Assembly: GCA_944387495.1 (NCBI GenBank)
Contig: CALXFD010000017.1
Span: 1-44,160 of the forward strand
DNA: 44,160 nucleotides
DNA from: an uncultured Clostridia bacterium
GTDB taxonomy: Bacteria; Bacillota; Clostridia; TANB77; CAG-508
Direction: 5' to 3'
The notes under the pieces were generated by a model. The model had not been told where the DNA came from. It did no database searches and saw nothing but the letters and a program-made list of their open reading frames with translations. Both the position numbers and the translations under genes were made by a program. Within the stretch, counting starts at the first letter, position 1, and every line of letters begins with the position of its first letter. Positions 1 through 8,692 of this stretch are shown here, in pieces.

Positions 1-146
1 TCTCCAATTTGTCTGTTTGCTTCTGCCAATAGTTTGTCCAATTTTGTGTCATCCCATCCCCAGTTATAGTTTATTTTGCTGGGAATAAATGCTTTGTAGT
101 CATTTATTTTTACATATTTGCCTGATTTATAATCTTCAAGTTTCAC
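1..146 (-). CDS. Fic family protein, N-terminal fragment (runs off the window)
   Basis: A GTG start at 146 follows a strong GGAGGGAG ribosome binding site at 153-160, and the frame stays open to the window edge. The ~48 visible residues have the pattern of the Fic N-terminal domain: a 'FIPSKINYNWGWDD' stretch followed by a helix reading 'KLDKLLAEANRQIG'. In that family this segment precedes the catalytic HPFxxGNxR core, which lies outside the window. Fic enzymes transfer AMP or similar groups to target proteins. Function cannot be judged without the core. The transglutaminase-like gene ends 35 bases upstream on the same strand, so the two may be co-transcribed. Confidence 0.6.
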   Translation of the reverse strand, partial: MKLEDYKSGKYVKINDYKAFIPSKINYNWGWDDTKLDKLLAEANRQIG

Positions 147-181
147 TAATATCTCCCTCCTTTTATTTATCTATATATTAT

Positions 182-1072
182 TTAATTTAAAGCTCCTGAC
201 ATAATTCTAAATTTAGGAGTATTTTTCCAAATTTCTTGTAGTTTATTGAATTTTTCATTAGGATTTAGCATTAAGTTAGCTAAATTATCTAATTCTTTAT
301 ATTCTTCTTCAGATAATTCAAAATTCTTATCTTGTATATATTTAGGCATATGTAAGAATATAATTTCATCATTCATTAATGAATGAAAATCATAAAATAA
401 TCCTCTTATTGAAGCTTTTAGCCCTAAAGTTGGTGGATCAGAAGAATATAAAATAGTTTCAGGTTTATATTTATTTTGTCTTACACCTAAATAAGCATTT
501 GCCCCAAATAAAAATTTATCATAAGGAATATCATTCAAATCAAATCCCATTTCATGGTCTGGGCAATGCTCATCTGCATCTACTAATTTCCATCTATTTT
601 GTTTCTCATCAAAATACTCTGTAATCCAATGGTCATAACATATTCCATCATAGTGGATATATTCAGCAAATCCACTTCTAGCTCTAGCAGGTATTCCTTT
701 AGCTTTTAATATACTCACCAGTAATATAGCTTGACTTCTACAGGTAACATAAACTTTGTCTTTTGCTTCTCTTTTGGTAGTATAGTTAGGATTTTTTCTT
801 AATAATTCAGCTATTACACTTTGTGCAGTTGGAAAAATGTCATCTTCATATTCTAATCTAGTAATTGGCACTTTAGTCATATCTCCCCAAAATCAATCTT
901 TTTTATTTCTAATTTGCTTATCTCTAAAAGCTACTGGATGAATTATTTGCATTCTTTGTAATAGACATAATTGTTCAATATCATCTGGCAATTTTTTTGC
1001 AAAATCCTTATAATATCCTAAATCTGTAAATGAACTTGTTTTCTTATAAAATTCTAATATTTCTTTTTCCAT
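182..1072 (-). pseudogene. Transglutaminase-like protein interrupted by an in-frame TGA
   Basis: Two stretches in the same frame are separated by one TGA (893-895). The first, from an ATG at 1072, gives 59 residues including 'LPDDIEQLCLLQRMQIIHP', typical of the helical N-terminus of this family. The second opens at the ATG at 880 and gives 232 residues with the transglutaminase core: the cysteine in 'VTCRSQA' (Cys47 of that part), the histidine in 'YDHWITEY' (His84) and the aspartate in 'KLVDAD' (Asp101). The residues between the TGA and that ATG (FWGD) still read as family sequence, so the TGA looks like a point nonsense mutation. GGGGAG just upstream of the second ATG could allow restart and give a shortened protein. 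The TGA could also be a sequencing error. The substrate is unknown. Confidence 0.7.
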
Positions 1073-1117
1073 TTATTATCCTATCCTTTCCATTTATATT
1101 TTTTATAATTTATAATA

Positions 1118-1678
1118 TTAAAACCATTCCAAAACTTCATTCAATTCTTTTCTAGGTCTTGGTTTAGGATTTTCATCTGGATAACCGATAGAAATTGCTG
1201 AAATTAGTTCCATGTTCTCATAGCCAATCAATTTAGCAATGTCTTTCTGCGTATACACAATATCTCTTATCCAGAGAGAACCTAACCCCAAATCTGTGGC
1301 TCTTAAGCAAATATGTTCTATAGCTCCTCCGATTGAAAGTGAATCTCCTATAATCCAATTATCTCCATATTCCTTAAGAACTAATATAAGTATAGGAGCT
1401 TCTTTCATTATTTTTGCAGTTGCTTTAACACTACTATTAGCATTATATATTTGTCTTTCTAAATTAATCTTTTCGTTATTTTCCTTTTCCAACATAATGT
1501 CAGCAATTTTATTTTTTATAGTGTCGGTTACTATTACAAATTTCCAAGGTTGTCTATTTTTGGCAGATGGTGCTAATCTTGCACAATCGATTAAGTCTTC
1601 AATTATTTCCTTAGATATTTTAGTATTTTTATATTTGCGAATACTTCTTCTATTTTTTATTGTTTCTTTTAATTCCAT
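1118..1678 (-). CDS. Nitroreductase family protein
   Basis: A 186-residue protein with the nitroreductase-fold pattern: an N-terminal 'RRSIRKYKNTKI' FMN-phosphate-binding motif (residues 10-21), 'APSAKNRQPWKFV' (about 37-49), and a C-terminal 'LGLGSLWIRD' plus 'ISIGYPDENPKPRPRK' segment. Members are FMN-dependent cytosolic enzymes that reduce nitroaromatics, quinones or similar compounds with NAD(P)H; the substrate cannot be read from sequence. The length is normal for the small clade. The ATG has an AGGAGG site 6 bases upstream. It lies 9 bases after the stop of the glutamine-amidotransferase-like gene on the same strand, so the two probably form an operon. Confidence 0.85.
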   Translation of the reverse strand: MELKETIKNRRSIRKYKNTKISKEIIEDLIDCARLAPSAKNRQPWKFVIVTDTIKNKIADIMLEKENNEKINLERQIYNANSSVKATAKIMKEAPILILVLKEYGDNWIIGDSLSIGGAIEHICLRATDLGLGSLWIRDIVYTQKDIAKLIGYENMELISAISIGYPDENPKPRPRKELNEVLEWF

Positions 1679-1687
1679 TCTGACCTC

Positions 1688-2374
1688 CTAACCTTTGCAA
1701 ACATTTATAAATTCCTTGAAAATTTTATTATGTTTCTCATCTATTTTATATAAACTTTCTGGATGAAATCTAACACCAATATAAAAAGTTTTGTTTTTAG
1801 ATTCTATTACATCAGGGTATCCATCTTCACAAAAAGCAACTTTATCCAATTTAGGACATTCTTTTATTGTTCTCTTATGCCTAGAATTAACTTGCATTTT
1901 ATTAGTTTGAACTATATCATAAAATCTTGAATTTTTATCTATATTAATCCAGTGAACATACTCATCAATTGATTTATCATGCTTTTCTGGATTAGGAATT
2001 TTATAAGTAGTTCCTCCTAAAGCTCTTGCAATATTGTTCTGTCCAGCACAAATACCAAGTATTGGAAGATTTTTTTCATAACAGTATTTAGCAATTATAC
2101 TTTCATAATTATCTGTTTCTGCTCCACCTTGTAAAATAATACCATCACATAATTTTAATTGAGCGATTAAATTTTCTTTCTCCTCTATGGATAAATTATC
2201 TTTCCAATTATCTCCACAATAGTTTATATTAGCTTCTGTAGGTAGTATTCCAATAGCTACTCCACCATTATCAAAGATTGCTTGTTTTACTTCATCTCTT
2301 ATAAAAGTATCTATTTTATTTGATTTATAAGTAGCATAATGCTTTGACACAATGCCAATAATAGGTTTGTTCAT
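1688..2374 (-). CDS. Class-I glutamine amidotransferase-like hydrolase (peptidase C26 type)
   Basis: A 228-residue protein with the class-I glutamine amidotransferase catalytic set: 'IILQGGAETD' (about 79-88), nucleophile Cys109 in 'LGICAGQNNIARALGG', and His204/Glu206 in 'VRFHPESLY'. The pattern fits the gamma-glutamyl-GABA hydrolase (PuuD-like) group, which cleaves gamma-glutamyl amides in the cytosol. The peptidase C26 assignment is solid; the substrate is inference. The start is supported by GGAGAGG before the ATG at 2374. It is the first gene of a probable operon with the nitroreductase. Confidence 0.82.
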   Translation of the reverse strand: MNKPIIGIVSKHYATYKSNKIDTFIRDEVKQAIFDNGGVAIGILPTEANINYCGDNWKDNLSIEEKENLIAQLKLCDGIILQGGAETDNYESIIAKYCYEKNLPILGICAGQNNIARALGGTTYKIPNPEKHDKSIDEYVHWINIDKNSRFYDIVQTNKMQVNSRHKRTIKECPKLDKVAFCEDGYPDVIESKNKTFYIGVRFHPESLYKIDEKHNKIFKEFINVCKG

Positions 2375-3073
2375 CTTACCTCTCCTTTATTTCTTTAGGT
2401 TTTGTCAAAAGTTTTCTAGTAAAAACTCTTGTAACCCTTGATTTGATAATGTTTTTCTAGAAATATGGTTTTTCCCCCTTGACTACTTCGTTTTATGTTC
2501 CTCTTGATTAACTTAATATATGTTTTATAAATTTTGTAAAGGCTGGGCAAAGCTTATTCATTTTAGCCTTTATGAAATTTTTAAAACATATTATAATTTT
2601 AAAATGAGGAAAGACAAAACTCGTGCATTTAATTTATGTTTACCATTTTTTCATAGAACTTTTTACATTATCTTTCTTTATGTATAATTTATATCATAAT
2701 TTTATATTTTTCTCAATCAAATCGCTAATTTTTTGTAATAAATATACTGAATTATAAACAAAAATAAAGTACCCATATTTACAACAAGGCACTTTACTTA
2801 GGATTCTCTTTAACTATTTAAATTTTATTTTTATAAATTCATATGTTCATCAACATACAACCATATAATATGGAGTACCCAGCATAGATATATAATCTCT
2901 GTAACTCACTCACAGCAACTATTATATCAATTTTAAAAGTTCATTTTATATGTTTCCACACTCCATATCTAAAACAACCTTAATATGAATTTCAGAATTT
3001 TGTACTTTTTCTAGTCCGAATCTACCTCTTTTATGAAACATAATTGTATTTTGAAAGCTAGTAAATTCAAGTA
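2375..3073. other. Gene-free stretch of about 700 bases
   Basis: No open frame of useful length with a ribosome binding site is visible on either strand. The stretch is very AT-rich. The only regular items are a 13-base palindrome (CCATATAATATGG, about 2869-2881) and short runs that look like eroded coding sequence but match nothing I recognise. It separates the amidotransferase operon from the end of the rRNA methyltransferase gene. Confidence 0.5.
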
Positions 3074-4441
3074 TTACTGGAAATTCTTTAACTCTAGCAA
3101 CGCAACACATTCCACATGGCTCGTAAATGGAAACATATCCACCGGCTTCACACCGCCAACCTCATACACTTCCTCCAACTTAGCTAAATCTCTCACCAAA
3201 GTTGCAGGGTTACAACTAATATACACAATCCTTTTTGGCTTAATTTTAAGCAAATTATTTATACTAGTATTATCCAGCCCTTTTCGAGGAGGGTCTACCA
3301 TAACAATATCTGGGATAATTTTTTTAACTTCAATCATGTCTGTTAATAATTTTTCCACATCGCCAGCAATAAATTCTGCATTTTTTACATCATTTATTAT
3401 TGCATTTTCTTTTGCAGCCTTAATCGCCTCTTCTACTATTTCAATTCCATAAACTTTTTTAGCATATTTAGACATGTATAATGAAATTGTTCCTATACCA
3501 CAATACAAGTCAAAAACAGTATCATTTTTTGATATCTCTGCTTTTTCTACTGCAAGCTTATATAAATTTTCTGCCTGTACTGGGTTTACTTGGTAAAATG
3601 ATAATGGATATATATTAAATGTATAATCTCCTAAAATGTCTTTAATATATGGTGTTCCATATGCTGTTCTATTCTTTTTTCCTAATATTACATTTGTATT
3701 TTCCATATTGGTATTTATTATTATGCTTTTTATTTCAGGAAATTTTGTTGATATATTTTTTATTAATTCTTTTTCATTTTCTATTTGTGTTCCATTTATT
3801 ACTAATATGCACATATATTCATTTGTCTTGAATCCAGATTTTATAGTTATATGTCTTAATAGTCCTTTTCTTGTGGTTTCATTATAGATACTAAGTTTTC
3901 TCTCAATCCATAAATTAAATATGTATTTTGCTATTTCTTCTGCTTTTTCATTTTGTATAAAACATTTTTTTACAGGTATAATTTCATGTGTTCTGTTTGC
4001 AAATACTCCTATTTGTGGCTCTCCTTTTTTGTCGATTCCTACTGGGTATTGCAATTTATTTCTGTAATGGTATGGTGCTTCCATTCCTAATGTTTCTTCA
4101 ACTTCTACTTTGTTTTTTAATGTTTTATTTACTAAGCTTTGTACCGCATTTTGCTTTATTTTTAGTGTTTCTTCATATTTTATATGTCTTAAATTACAAC
4201 CTCCACACCTTTTATATGTTTCACAGTCTACTTCTATTCTTTTTTCTGATTTTTTTATTATTTCTATAATTTTTCCATATGCATATGATGTTAATACTTT
4301 TACAATAAGTATTTTAATTTTTTCTCCTTTTATTGCTCCTGGTATAAATATAGCAAAATTATCTATTTTTGCTATTCCTTCTCCTTCAAATCCGTTATCT
4401 ATTATATCTACTATATATTCCTTATTTTTTTCTACTACCAT
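3074..4441 (-). CDS. 23S rRNA (uracil-C5)-methyltransferase, RlmD/RumA type
   Basis: A 455-residue protein with the full domain order of TrmA/RumA enzymes. An N-terminal TRAM-like beta domain (about 1-62) is followed by an iron-sulfur cluster motif with Cys73, Cys79 and Cys82 ('CGGCNLRH') and a fourth cysteine at about 160. The C-terminal SAM-dependent methyltransferase domain has 'DLYCGIGTISLYMSKYAK', 'VMVDPPRKGL' and the catalytic cysteine motif 'IVYISCNPATLVRDL'. The enzyme methylates a uracil in 23S rRNA using SAM. Position specificity (747 or 1939 in E. coli numbering) cannot be decided here; many Firmicute versions do both. It appears to be a single-gene unit. Confidence 0.9.
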   Translation of the reverse strand: MVVEKNKEYIVDIIDNGFEGEGIAKIDNFAIFIPGAIKGEKIKILIVKVLTSYAYGKIIEIIKKSEKRIEVDCETYKRCGGCNLRHIKYEETLKIKQNAVQSLVNKTLKNKVEVEETLGMEAPYHYRNKLQYPVGIDKKGEPQIGVFANRTHEIIPVKKCFIQNEKAEEIAKYIFNLWIERKLSIYNETTRKGLLRHITIKSGFKTNEYMCILVINGTQIENEKELIKNISTKFPEIKSIIINTNMENTNVILGKKNRTAYGTPYIKDILGDYTFNIYPLSFYQVNPVQAENLYKLAVEKAEISKNDTVFDLYCGIGTISLYMSKYAKKVYGIEIVEEAIKAAKENAIINDVKNAEFIAGDVEKLLTDMIEVKKIIPDIVMVDPPRKGLDNTSINNLLKIKPKRIVYISCNPATLVRDLAKLEEVYEVGGVKPVDMFPFTSHVECVALLELKNFQ

Positions 4442-4552
4442 AGTATCTCCTTTTATTCTTTATATTTGATACCTATTAATTATATACTAATTTAGCCTTT
4501 TTGTAAATTAAAGTATCAATTTTGCGTCAATTTTCGCTTTCCTAATATAAAC

Positions 4553-4591
4553 AAAAGTGAACAATCTAAAATATTCTGATTGTTCACTTTT
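4553..4591 (-). terminator. Intrinsic terminator of the C39-like gene
   Basis: Perfect 14-bp stem (AAAAGTGAACAATC pairing with its complement) around an 11-base loop, followed on the minus strand by a T run. It lies 12 bases after the stop of the secreted peptidase gene. Confidence 0.85.
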
Positions 4592-4603
4592 AGTTGTTTT
4601 ATT

Positions 4604-6067
4604 TTATCTAAAATTACTTGTTCTTACATATGCTACTCTTCCTGTTTCTCTTACTCTAACTTTATCGATTCCAGGTGATACATTTTCCAACACTACAACA
4701 CTTGTATTTGGTAAATATTGATATTGTGTTCCTGTAAGATTAGGATTTTGGTATAATGTTGTTCTCTGTTTTAAATATTTTACTTGACCTACTGTTGATG
4801 TTGTCACATTGTTACTTCTTGATGTATATGTTAAGTCAATCCATCCTCTATCTGTCATTCCCCATCCATTGCTTTCTGCTATTATTTTTACAATACTTCC
4901 TTTTGGATATGCTCCAACTTTTTCATATGAAGTACTAGCCCCTCTTCTTATATTTAGTCCTATATTTGATGTTATTATCACATTATATGGATTAAATGGA
5001 TAATCTGCTATTTCTGAATTATATATTTCTACTAAATAGTCTGCATCTACCCATGCATTTATTCCGACTTTTGCCCAATTACCATTCATTTGATATACTA
5101 CCACTTTTGTTCCATCTGGATATGCAGTTATTTTTGAATAATTTATACCAGGTCCACTTCTTACATTTACTCCTACTCCTGTGCTAGTTTTAACATATCT
5201 TGTATATTGAGGCATTTCAACATTTCCTGTGCCTTGGTTGTTATTTTGATTATCATTTTTAAAAGCAAAAAATCCTTTGTAATTTGCATAGTTTCTAAAA
5301 TTACTTATACTACAAAATACAGTATTGCCTTCAACTCGTACCTTTCCAACTCTACTTGGTATTTCAAATTTTCCGCTATATAAATATGGGTCAAATATTT
5401 TTAAGGTATCTCCATCTACTCCTACTATTACAACAAAATGTCCCCCAGAAGTAAATAATCCTTCACTTACACTAGCTATTACATAATAATTATTTCTTAC
5501 TAGATTTATTGCTGTATCTAAACTATATGTTTCTTCATATCCTATTCCAAATTGTTCTGCTGTCCATTTAAATGCTGACCAATAAGTTCCATTATTTGTA
5601 CTTCTAAAACCATTTCTTACATATAAATCTCCCATTTCTGGTGGTGTAATATTTCCTTTTATGCTGGAAACAACCATGGCTGATGCTGTTGGACCACATC
5701 CACTAATTCCTATTGTCTGATTACTACTTCCTGTTACTGTATATGGATGATTTTTCCATCTACTATCAATTTGTGAGTAATAAGTTAGACCTTGATATGG
5801 TCCTAATTGAAATGAAGCAGTTCGTGCTTTTTCATTATTTTTTGCTTGCTCATATGCTTCTTCATTTTCTTCTTTAAAGCTTTCTTCATCTGTCGCTTGA
5901 TACTCTAATGATTGTTCTTCAACTATTGTTTGTAATGGTATTTCTTTTGTAGATTCATTATCTATATTTTCTTCATCTGTTGCTTTAACTTTTGTAATTG
6001 GTATTGATATAACGCTAAATACGATTGTAAAAATAGTTATTAATGTTATTAGTGTTTTTCTTTTCAT
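4604..6067 (-). CDS. Secreted C39-like cysteine peptidase with SH3 repeats
   Basis: A 487-residue exported protein. Residues 1-29 form a signal peptide (basic MKRK, then a hydrophobic core, then a VKA end). A charged linker leads to a papain-like peptidase C39 domain from about residue 96: 'YYSQIDSRWKNHPY', catalytic-type Cys124 in 'GISGCGPTASAM', a histidine in 'GGHFVVIVGVDGD' and 'LKIFDPY'. Two clear bacterial SH3 domains follow ('GVNVRSGPGINYSK' and 'GLNIRRGASTSYEK'), plus a third, more divergent one at the C-terminus. SH3 domains of this type bind peptidoglycan, so it probably acts at the cell wall. Substrate unknown. Confidence 0.82.
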   Translation of the reverse strand: MKRKTLITLITIFTIVFSVISIPITKVKATDEENIDNESTKEIPLQTIVEEQSLEYQATDEESFKEENEEAYEQAKNNEKARTASFQLGPYQGLTYYSQIDSRWKNHPYTVTGSSNQTIGISGCGPTASAMVVSSIKGNITPPEMGDLYVRNGFRSTNNGTYWSAFKWTAEQFGIGYEETYSLDTAINLVRNNYYVIASVSEGLFTSGGHFVVIVGVDGDTLKIFDPYLYSGKFEIPSRVGKVRVEGNTVFCSISNFRNYANYKGFFAFKNDNQNNNQGTGNVEMPQYTRYVKTSTGVGVNVRSGPGINYSKITAYPDGTKVVVYQMNGNWAKVGINAWVDADYLVEIYNSEIADYPFNPYNVIITSNIGLNIRRGASTSYEKVGAYPKGSIVKIIAESNGWGMTDRGWIDLTYTSRSNNVTTSTVGQVKYLKQRTTLYQNPNLTGTQYQYLPNTSVVVLENVSPGIDKVRVRETGRVAYVRTSNFR

Positions 6068-6154
6068 ATTTTTCTCCTTTCTAATTATTTATATATAAAT
6101 ATGTTATTTTCATATTTTTGTTAATGTTTAATAGATTTTTATTCATTTTATACA

Positions 6155-6211
6155 AAAAAGCCTATCCACAAATAATATATTTTCTATATTATTTATGAAT
6201 AGACTTTTTTA
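6155..6211 (-). terminator. Intrinsic terminator of the DUF368 gene
   Basis: Long imperfect inverted repeat (about 22 paired positions, core AAATAATATA/TATATTATTT) flanked by runs of A and T. It sits 30-85 bases downstream of the DUF368 stop codon on the minus strand. Confidence 0.75.
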
Positions 6212-6240
6212 TCTATCTATATTTAATTCTTAAATTTAAA

Positions 6241-7128
6241 CTATTCTCTTGTTGTATCTTTTAATTTATTAAATATTGTTAATTTCTTCATAGCATCTGA
6301 AATATTTTTTGCGAATACTTTTAGTCTTCTTGTATTTTCTTTTACATTTCCTAAGAAGAAAGAAATTCCAAAGCTAATTATTAATATAATGAATGATATC
6401 AATGTTGTTATATTAAATCCTATAACACAACTTTCATTTAATACATTAGGAATAATTGATAAGAATAGTCCAAATATTATTGAAAAAGTTGCTGTATAAA
6501 ATCTTTTTATCAATTTATTCATAATAAATGATATTACTAATGCTCCAATTACTAATCCAACACCTGCTGGAATTAAAACTGCTAAATTAAAATCTGCTAA
6601 TGAACCTACATATAATTCATATAGTCCCAAAGAAGATAATATTACTGCACTATCTACACCTGGCACTATTGAAGAACCTGCAACAGCTACTCCTAAAAAT
6701 ACTGATTGAATTAGGTTTGGATTTGTTATTGTAGGGAATAGATTTGGGTTAAGATGAAATATGCTAAATCCAATTATAGCTGATATTACAATAAATGCAT
6801 AATATTTTTTCTTAAATCCTTCTTTTTTAACTTCTTTATAAAATAATGGTATAGTTCCTAAAACTAAACCTAGAAATGCAAACCTTGTATACATTTCAAA
6901 ATTTGTTAAAAAGAAATCTACTATTTTACTAAAAATTATTACTCCTATTCCAAATCCTAAGAATAATGGAATTAGAAATTTTATGTTTTCTTTGAAATTT
7001 TTAAATAATGTTCCTATTGCATTAACTGTTTTTTGGTATAAGCCAAATATAACTAATAATACACTTCCACTTAATCCTGGTGCAATTCCACCCATTCCTA
7101 CTATTAATCCTTTTAAAAAGTTTAGCAT
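6241..7128 (-). CDS. DUF368 family membrane transporter (polyprenyl-phosphate translocase family)
   Basis: The chosen start, ATG 7128, follows a perfect AGGAGGT at 7134-7140 and gives 295 residues; an in-frame upstream extension to 7188 has no ribosome binding site. The protein opens with the family signature 'KGLIVGMGGIAPGLSGSVLLV' split over the first helix and repeats a related 'AGSSIVPGVDSAVILSSLGLYE' motif in the second half. This inverted-repeat transporter layout has about eight or more membrane helices. DUF368 proteins have been linked to recycling of undecaprenyl phosphate across the membrane. The C-terminal 25 residues are cytoplasmic-looking and charged. Confidence 0.82.
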   Translation of the reverse strand: MLNFLKGLIVGMGGIAPGLSGSVLLVIFGLYQKTVNAIGTLFKNFKENIKFLIPLFLGFGIGVIIFSKIVDFFLTNFEMYTRFAFLGLVLGTIPLFYKEVKKEGFKKKYYAFIVISAIIGFSIFHLNPNLFPTITNPNLIQSVFLGVAVAGSSIVPGVDSAVILSSLGLYELYVGSLADFNLAVLIPAGVGLVIGALVISFIMNKLIKRFYTATFSIIFGLFLSIIPNVLNESCVIGFNITTLISFIILIISFGISFFLGNVKENTRRLKVFAKNISDAMKKLTIFNKLKDTTRE

Positions 7129-7159
7129 TTGTGACCTCCTATTTTTTAATGCTTGTATA

Positions 7160-7188
7160 TTTATAGCATAAAATGATAAAAATTGCAA
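7160..7188 (-). promoter_or_regulatory. Promoter of the DUF368 gene
   Basis: On the minus strand, TTGCAA (7183-7188) is followed after 17 bases by TATAAA (7160-7165), about 30 bases before the start codon. Good vegetative sigma-A spacing. Confidence 0.6.
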
Positions 7189-7282
7189 CTATTTTGCTTC
7201 AAATGATTAAATAAGTATAAACTCGTCAATTGAAAAAGTAAATGCAATTATGAAGAATGATAGTTGACCTTTTTATTTACAG

Positions 7283-7552
7283 TTAGATATTTTTCAAATA
7301 TTCTTCTAATTTTGATAATTTAATTTTTTTAGTCAAGTTTGAAACATATACATCATTTGAATAATTAAAAACTAAAAAAGTAATATTTTTAATAATAACT
7401 CTATGTGGCTCTATATATGTAAGATTAGTTTTCTCTAATTTTCTAATGCTACCATTTATAAAAGTAGGAGTAACTTTTGAAAACTCACATATAAATTTAA
7501 TTCTCTGTTTTAGACATTCCTCAAATTGTAATTCTTGTTTAATTATCTTCAT
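7283..7552 (-). CDS. Hypothetical protein, 89 aa
   Basis: I do not recognise this small protein. It has a mixed alpha/beta pattern: a basic N-terminal helix, a centre rich in beta-branched residues ('HRVIIKNITFLVFNYSNDVYV') and a lysine-rich C-terminal helix. There is no signal peptide, membrane segment or metal motif. The ATG follows an AAAGGATGG ribosome binding site. It lies downstream of tRNA-Leu(UAG) on the same strand, behind a terminator. Coding status rests on codon pattern and the ribosome binding site only. Confidence 0.55.
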   Translation of the reverse strand: MKIIKQELQFEECLKQRIKFICEFSKVTPTFINGSIRKLEKTNLTYIEPHRVIIKNITFLVFNYSNDVYVSNLTKKIKLSKLEEYLKNI

Positions 7553-7604
7553 TTTTTACACCATCCTTTCGTTTGGATGATTTTAATATTGTTTTTAGCA
7601 ACAA

Positions 7605-7640
7605 AAAAATCAACCAGATTTTATTTTCTGATTGATTTTG
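7605..7640 (-). terminator. Terminator downstream of tRNA-Leu
   Basis: Stem AAAATCAAxCAGA pairing with TCTGxTTGATTTT around a short T-rich loop; on the minus strand it ends in a T7 run. It lies about 40 bases after the tRNA 3' end. Confidence 0.75.
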
Positions 7641-7681
7641 TATCAATTCTGTTCTATTAGTTCGAACAGAAACGTCATTGG

Positions 7682-7763
7682 TGCGGATGAAGGGACTCGA
7701 ACCCCCACGCCGTTGGCACTGGTTCCTAAGACCAGCGCGTCTACCAGTTCCGCCACATCCGCA
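7682..7763 (-). tRNA. tRNA-Leu (anticodon UAG)
   Basis: Folds as a class-II tRNA with a 7-bp acceptor stem (TGCGGAT/ATCCGCA), a D arm with GGTAGACGC, an anticodon arm CTGGT-CTTAGGA-ACCAG giving anticodon TAG, a variable arm, and a T arm with GGTTCGAGTCC. No CCA is encoded. It reads CUA and other CUN leucine codons. Confidence 0.95.
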
Positions 7764-7826
7764 TAATTACTTAACAATTAATATAATAGCACAAAAATAA
7801 AATTGTTGTCAATACTTTTATTCAAA

Positions 7827-8018
7827 TTATTTTGAAAAATATAATATAAATCCTCCAACAATTGCAAATATAAACCCTACCATTTTTAATCCAGTAGAGC
7901 CTTCATTTTGGTCTCCAAATCCAAAAAATCTTTTTGTAATTAATCTTGCATCATATATTAATATTACACCTAATAAAACTAATATTACTCCTATTAATTT
8001 CAAAATCATTTGCCACAT
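7827..8018 (-). CDS. Small two-helix membrane protein, 63 aa
   Basis: Two hydrophobic helices, 'LIGVILVLLGVILIY' near the N-terminus and 'MVGFIFAIVGGFILYF' at the C-terminus, flank a short polar loop ('RFFGFGDQNEGSTG'). The start is taken at ATG 8018 (MWQM), because AAGGATG lies 9 bases upstream; an upstream in-frame ATG at 8030 overlaps that site. Small proteins of this shape are common in Clostridia and their role is unknown. It sits alone between the flavodoxin gene and tRNA-Leu. Confidence 0.65.
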   Translation of the reverse strand: MWQMILKLIGVILVLLGVILIYDARLITKRFFGFGDQNEGSTGLKMVGFIFAIVGGFILYFSK

Positions 8019-8042
8019 TATAATCAACATCCTTTTTTATTT

Positions 8043-8090
8043 AAAACTAATAAAGTATACTAAACTTTATTTATATACTTTATTAGTTTT
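8043..8090 (-). terminator. Intrinsic terminator downstream of the flavodoxin gene
   Basis: Perfect 17-bp inverted repeat (AAAACTAATAAAGTATA and its complement) with a 14-base loop. The symmetric A/T tails mean it could work in both directions. Confidence 0.8.
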
Positions 8091-8179
8091 ATTATTATAT
8101 TAATATAATACCAAAAAGTAAGTATTTTTACAATATTTTTGTTTCATTTTTAAATAATTGTATTTTTTGCTTTTTGTAA

Positions 8180-8662
8180 TTATAATTTAATTGCTTTATC
8201 TATTGCTTTTTTTAATTCGTTTAAGTCATCTTCATTTGGGTGAGCTAATGCATTTTCAAAATTTTCTATGCTTTTCTTTATCTTTTCATCATTTGGATTT
8301 GATTTTAGCATTTGCTCATACCTTTCTTTAATACTTATTGGCATTTTTCCTTGACAATAAAAATATCCTATTATTTCGTTGCTTTCATCAATAAATTTTC
8401 TTGCTCTACTAAATAATAGTGCGAAATATTCTTCATTTCCTCCAAATCCGCATGTTCCAAAATAAAATATTTTTTTGTTTTTTATATTTAATAATTCTTT
8501 TTGTATTTTTTCACTAGGATTTCCTTTATCTGTCCATGAACCAATAAATATTATATCTGCTAACTCTTTTTCTACTATATCTTTTGAAAATTTTTCTTTT
8601 ATTGTTTCTGCTAATTTCTTTGTGTTTCCTGTAATACTATCATATATAATACAAACTTTCAT
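8180..8662 (-). CDS. Flavodoxin family protein
   Basis: About 160 residues from the ATG at 8662, placed 5 bases after GGAG; an upstream ATG at 8677 overlaps that site. The N-terminal 'VCIIYDSITGNTKKLAETI' is the FMN-phosphate loop (T/S-x-T-G-N-T) of flavodoxins. 'DIIFIGSWTDKGNPSEKI' and 'FYFGTCGFGG' match the two flavin-ring loops. It should carry low-potential electrons in the cytosol. A flavodoxin of this size is part of the gut-bacterial bilirubin reductase cluster, but the other genes of that cluster are not here, so I give no symbol. The start of the acyl-CoA synthetase gene is upstream on the same strand. Confidence 0.78.
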   Translation of the reverse strand: MKVCIIYDSITGNTKKLAETIKEKFSKDIVEKELADIIFIGSWTDKGNPSEKIQKELLNIKNKKIFYFGTCGFGGNEEYFALLFSRARKFIDESNEIIGYFYCQGKMPISIKERYEQMLKSNPNDEKIKKSIENFENALAHPNEDDLNELKKAIDKAIKL

Positions 8663-8692
8663 ATTTTCTCCATTCATTCTTTATTATTTTTA

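Noticed and set aside
893..895. TGA as tryptophan, glycine or selenocysteine codon
   Set aside because: Trp is encoded by TGG in many genes of the window, TGA ends at least the ABM gene, and no selenocysteine hairpin is evident. One isolated case does not support recoding.
2375..3073. A decayed integrase or transposase in the long intergenic region
   Set aside because: A few short runs looked codon-like, but no family motif could be read in any frame.
3988..4469. Several plus-strand open frames rich in Leu/Phe opposite the rRNA methyltransferase and other genes
   Set aside because: They are antisense shadows of AT-rich minus-strand genes, lack ribosome binding sites and have improbable composition.
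8180..8662. Naming the flavodoxin as part of a bilirubin reductase cluster
   Set aside because: The partner reductase genes are not in the window, and the adjacent gene is an acyl-CoA synthetase.
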